NCBI RefSeq assembly: GCF_001866075.3
Contig: NZ_CP063356.1
Coordinates: forward strand, 2,284,164 to 2,348,163
DNA: 64,000 bases
Reading direction: 5' to 3'
DNA from: Anaerobacillus isosaccharinicus
Lineage (GTDB): Bacteria > Bacillota > Bacilli > Bacillales > Anaerobacillaceae
Below the pieces are notes generated by a model. The model was not told the origin of the DNA. It made no database searches and saw only the letters and a list, made by a program, of their open reading frames with translations. The position numbers and the translations under genes are program-made. Of the stretch, positions 61,005-64,000 are shown piece by piece (the stretch's first letter is position 1; each line of letters opens with the position of its first letter).

Positions 61005-61955
61005 ATGAAAGATGTTATTACTATTGGGGATGCAATGATTACATTTAATCCATCATCTACCGGCCCAATGAGGTTCGTTCAATCTTTTGAACGTAAAGTA
61101 GGCGGAGCTGAATTAAACTTTGCAATTGGGTGCTCTAGATTGGGCTTAAGTACTGGGTGGATTAGTAGATTAGGAAATGATGAATTCGGTAAGTTTATCT
61201 ATAATTTTGTCCGTGGAGAAGGGATAGACGTTTCTGAAGTTAAGTTGGTTAATGGACATCCTACCTCATTAAACTTTAAAGAAGTCATGGAAAGCGGAGA
61301 TGGAAGTACATATTATTACCGCTCCAATTCACCGACCCTAGCATTAACGAACGAAAACATAACTGATTCCTATTTTCAAAATACCAAGTTACTACATATA
61401 TCTGGAGTTTTCCCTGCAATTGACCCAAAAAATGTAAAGCTTATTCATACTGCTATCTCAGTAGCCAAAAGACAAAATCTTATAATATCTTTTGATCCAA
61501 ATATTCGTTTGAAATTGTGGAGTAAAGAAAGAGCTAAAGAGGTATTACTAGAGTTTTTACCGTATGTTGATATTTTCCTAACAGGATTAGAAGAAGCAGA
61601 ACTTTTATTTGGGACTAGTGAACCGCAAAAAATAATTGCAGAGTGCAAGAAACTGGGAATATCTCATATTGTAATTAAACTAGGAGATAAAGGTTCAATA
61701 GGTTATCACAACGGAGAGTATTTAGAAGCTCCTGCTGTTTTAGCTAAGAAGGTAGTTGATACTGTTGGAGCTGGAGACGGTTTTGATGCCGGTTTTGTTT
61801 ATGGAGTATTAAATGGATGGGACTTAAGCAAAACTTTAAACTTTGCTAATACAATTGGTTCAATCGTAGTAAGTGTAAAAGGTGATAATGAAGGTCTACC
61901 ATACCTTGAAGATGTTTTAATTAAACTTGGTGAAAGGGACTTTATTGAAAGATAG
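61005..61955 (+). CDS. PfkB-family sugar kinase (2-keto-3-deoxygluconate kinase type)
   Basis: A 316-residue ribokinase-like kinase. Signature 1 is RKVGGAELNFAIGCSRLGL and signature 2 is DTVGAGDGFDAGFVYG (anion hole and catalytic Asp). The sequence resembles KdgK (ADKRY-like YYYRSNSPTLALT sugar region). Its place between a GntR regulator and a TRAP transporter supports a role in uronate or ketodeoxy-acid breakdown. AGGTAGG is a weak ribosome binding site. Confidence 0.88.
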   Translation: MKDVITIGDAMITFNPSSTGPMRFVQSFERKVGGAELNFAIGCSRLGLSTGWISRLGNDEFGKFIYNFVRGEGIDVSEVKLVNGHPTSLNFKEVMESGDGSTYYYRSNSPTLALTNENITDSYFQNTKLLHISGVFPAIDPKNVKLIHTAISVAKRQNLIISFDPNIRLKLWSKERAKEVLLEFLPYVDIFLTGLEEAELLFGTSEPQKIIAECKKLGISHIVIKLGDKGSIGYHNGEYLEAPAVLAKKVVDTVGAGDGFDAGFVYGVLNGWDLSKTLNFANTIGSIVVSVKGDNEGLPYLEDVLIKLGERDFIER

Positions 61956-62001
61956 ACTTTAAAAATAAAAATAGACTTTAATAAGCTAGAAAGGATAAAA
62001 C

Positions 62002-63015
62002 ATGGATAATATCTTAGTGAAATCCGAAGAATTGAAGAGTTTAGTTGTTAAGAAGTTAACTCAAGCAGGACTTAATGAAGGTCATGCTCATGTTGTTGCA
62101 GATGTATTAGTTCATGCAGATTTACGTGGTGTCAGTTCTCATGGGGTTCTTAGAACCGAACATTATGTAAAAAGACTGTTGGAGGGGGGGGTAAATCCTA
62201 ACGCCAAATTTTCTATGAAAGAAACTGGACCTTGTACTGCTGTTTTTGATGGAGATGACGGGATGGGGCATGTTGTTTTAAAAGAAGCAATGGAGCATGC
62301 TATTACAATGGCAGAAAAGAATGGAATTGGTATGATGACAGCTATTAACAGCAGTCATTGTGGAGCATTGTCTTACTTTGCTCAACAAGCAGCTTCCAAA
62401 AACATGATTGGGGTGGCAATGACACACACTGATAGTATTGTTGTTCCTTTTGGTGGAGCAAAACCATTCTTAGGTACAAACCCAATTGCATATGGTTTCC
62501 CTGCCAAACGAAACAAACCAGTAATTTTGGATATGGCGACTAGTAATGTAGCCCTTGGTAAAATTCTTCATGCACGCGAAAGTGGAACAGCTATTCCTGC
62601 TGAATGGGGAGTTGATGAAAACGGTATCGGAACAACTGATCCGCATAATGTGAAAGCGTTATCACCGTTTGCGGGGCCAAAAGGATATGGGTTAGGTTTA
62701 GTTGTTGAGATTTTTTCAGGATTATTAGCTGGCGCAGCTTTTGGGCCACACATTACAAAAATGTACGGTGATTACAATAAATCTCGAAAATTAGGCCATT
62801 ACCTATGTGCAATTGATCCTACAGTGTTTACTGATAAGAATGATTTCTTGGAAAATATGGATCGTATGATTGATGAGATCCATGAATTAGAACCAGCCAA
62901 AGGATTTAGAAATGTAATGGTTCCAGGCGAGCCGGAACAGTTAAAAGAAGAAATGGCTTTAAAGACAGGCGTGCCAATAACAGAAAATGTTTATCAATAC
63001 CTTGTCTCTAAGTAA
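62002..63015 (+). CDS. Ldh2/YlbC-family malate/lactate-type dehydrogenase
   Basis: A 337-residue NAD(P)-dependent 2-hydroxyacid dehydrogenase of the MDH2 fold (ureidoglycolate, sulfolactate, diketogulonate or lactate members). It shows [20 protein letters not shown] (catalytic His), [40 protein letters not shown] and [20 protein letters not shown]. The exact substrate is not decided by sequence. The kinase beside it and the TRAP protein after it favour a sugar acid. Confidence 0.9.
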   Translation: MDNILVKSEELKSLVVKKLTQAGLNEGHAHVVADVLVHADLRGVSSHGVLRTEHYVKRLLEGGVNPNAKFSMKETGPCTAVFDGDDGMGHVVLKEAMEHAITMAEKNGIGMMTAINSSHCGALSYFAQQAASKNMIGVAMTHTDSIVVPFGGAKPFLGTNPIAYGFPAKRNKPVILDMATSNVALGKILHARESGTAIPAEWGVDENGIGTTDPHNVKALSPFAGPKGYGLGLVVEIFSGLLAGAAFGPHITKMYGDYNKSRKLGHYLCAIDPTVFTDKNDFLENMDRMIDEIHELEPAKGFRNVMVPGEPEQLKEEMALKTGVPITENVYQYLVSK

Positions 63016-63123
63016 AACGAAAGATAAAAGGATTACCCTTTGAAAGGGGGGCTGTAATGTAAGAGAGGTTACCTATTTCTTTAAGTTATACTACATTAAA
63101 CTAAAAATATGGGGGAATTTATT

Positions 63124-64000
63124 GTGAAAAAATTTAAATTCTTATCTGCAATTTTTGCAGCGGTCTTAGTAATGTCAGCTTGTGGATCTGATGACTCATC
63201 AGAACCGAAAGATAATGGAACACCAGCTCAAGATGAAACAGTATCGATTGAATGGAAATTTGGACACCTTGCAAATGAAGATCATATGTGGCATAAGACG
63301 GCTGAGAAGTTTAGTGAATTAGTAAGTGAAAAAACTAATCAGCAAATTAAAATTGAAATTTATCCTAATAACCAACTTGGTGGGGAAACAGATACAATTA
63401 ATAGTATTAAAGCAGGTACTGCAGACTTAGTAATCTCTGGAGAAACAATGGCAAACTGGGCTCCAAAAGCTGCTTTAATGGCTGTTCCATATGCTTTTAG
63501 AGATGAGGCACATTTAATAAAGGTAATCGAAGGTGAAATTGGACAAGGAATCGAAGCAGAAATTATTGAAAAAGTTGGCTTGACACCACTTTATTATCAT
63601 ACTCGTGCACCACGTAACTTAACATCTAATAAGCCAATTTCTACTCCGGAAGATTTATCTGGTTTTAGAATGCGTGTTCCAAACGTTCCTTTATTCTTAA
63701 GTGTTTGGGAAACAGCAGGAGCAAGACCGCAAGTGATGGATTTCAACGAAGTATTTACTGGTTTACAGCAAGGGGTAATTGATGGCCAGGAAAATCCATT
63801 AGACTTAATTCATAGTGCTGGATTTGCGGAAGTACAAGGTTATGTAAATGAAACAGAACATGTTTATTCGTGGATTTATATTTTAATAGGTAATGAACAA
63901 TTAGCTGAATTATCTGATGAACTTAAAGCCGCAGTTATGGAAGCGGCTGCAGAAGCTCAAGTATATGGTAAAGAACTTTTTGATACAGAATTTAGTGGAT
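63124..64000 (+). CDS. dctP: TRAP transporter substrate-binding protein DctP, partial
   Basis: Truncated by the window end after about 292 residues. It starts at GTG 63124, with GGGGGA 7 bases upstream. The lipoprotein signal KKFKFLSAIFAAVLVMSACG has the lipobox M-S-A-C. The DctP fold is clear: FGHLANEDHMWHKTAEKFSE, NNQLGGETDTINSIKAGTAD, RVPNVPLFLSVWETAGARPQ (Arg contact for carboxylate) and LQQGVIDGQENPL. It should deliver an organic or sugar acid to membrane subunits beyond the window. Confidence 0.94.
   Translation, partial: MKKFKFLSAIFAAVLVMSACGSDDSSEPKDNGTPAQDETVSIEWKFGHLANEDHMWHKTAEKFSELVSEKTNQQIKIEIYPNNQLGGETDTINSIKAGTADLVISGETMANWAPKAALMAVPYAFRDEAHLIKVIEGEIGQGIEAEIIEKVGLTPLYYHTRAPRNLTSNKPISTPEDLSGFRMRVPNVPLFLSVWETAGARPQVMDFNEVFTGLQQGVIDGQENPLDLIHSAGFAEVQGYVNETEHVYSWIYILIGNEQLAELSDELKAAVMEAAAEAQVYGKELFDTEFSG

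Overview
The window comes from a low-GC Gram-positive bacterium of the family Bacillaceae. Ribosome binding sites are strong AGGAGG types, ATG/TTG/GTG starts are common, and one block has the gene content of the Bacillus subtilis yug region: alaR-alaT, yugI, yuzA, yugJ, pgi, yugN and yugO. LuxS, a YfmL-type helicase, an EAL-HDOD YuxH-type protein and yxlEFG homologues agree with this. A fixABCX operon and a uronate/TRAP catabolic cluster are extra to B. subtilis. The genus cannot be fixed from the sequence alone.

Region 1 (1-12.2 kb) is an accessory stretch. It holds mostly single genes, nearly all on the + strand, each with its own ribosome binding site and a 60-200 bp spacer: two Nudix hydrolases, an ECF sigma factor with its probable anti-sigma partner, two GNAT acetyltransferases, a methyltransferase, a P-loop kinase, an S41-like peptidase, lipoproteins and very small membrane proteins. 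A short motif recurs in several spacers here and again at 22-24 kb, and one lipoprotein gene has left a truncated duplicate.

Region 2 (12.2-19 kb) is an antimicrobial-peptide-type detoxification module on the - strand: response regulator, intramembrane-sensing histidine kinase, BceA-like ATPase and BceB-like permease, then a second Bcr-like ATPase and permease, and a 53-codon ORF whose end lies in a MITE-like repeat. A promoter with a direct-repeat site lies in front of the ABC genes.

Region 3 (19-27.9 kb) has an IS200-type element inserted between a promoter/operator and an ArsR-DUF2087 regulator gene, then an MFS efflux gene. Near-identical operators mark a distant GNAT gene as part of the same regulon. 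Decayed genes, a second MITE copy and an ABC exporter divergent from a TetR gene follow.

Region 4 (27.9-42 kb) contains a Vpr-type subtilase, an EAL-HDOD protein, yxlEFG, luxS, an intact 1.63-kb IS1182-like element with a 5-bp target duplication, and fixABCX (electron-bifurcating ETF:quinone reductase) with a consensus CcpA (cre) site upstream. A four-unit interspersed repeat occurs near 35.0 kb and again near 46.5 kb.

Region 5 (42-58.4 kb) is the yug-like housekeeping block. Insertions into it include a DEAD-box helicase, an NSS transporter, a TPR protein with a SAP/Rho-N-like tail, an arsenite-type ArsR operon encoding a tiny cysteine-tailed peptide, and a membrane diguanylate cyclase.

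Region 6 (58.5-64 kb) begins with tRNA-Ala(GGC). The tRNA 3' end and its terminator are repeated 1.4 kb downstream, bracketing a broken membrane-transporter gene. A sugar-acid catabolic cluster follows (GntR regulator, KDG-type kinase, Ldh2-type dehydrogenase, TRAP binding protein cut by the window end), with a cre site over the GntR promoter.
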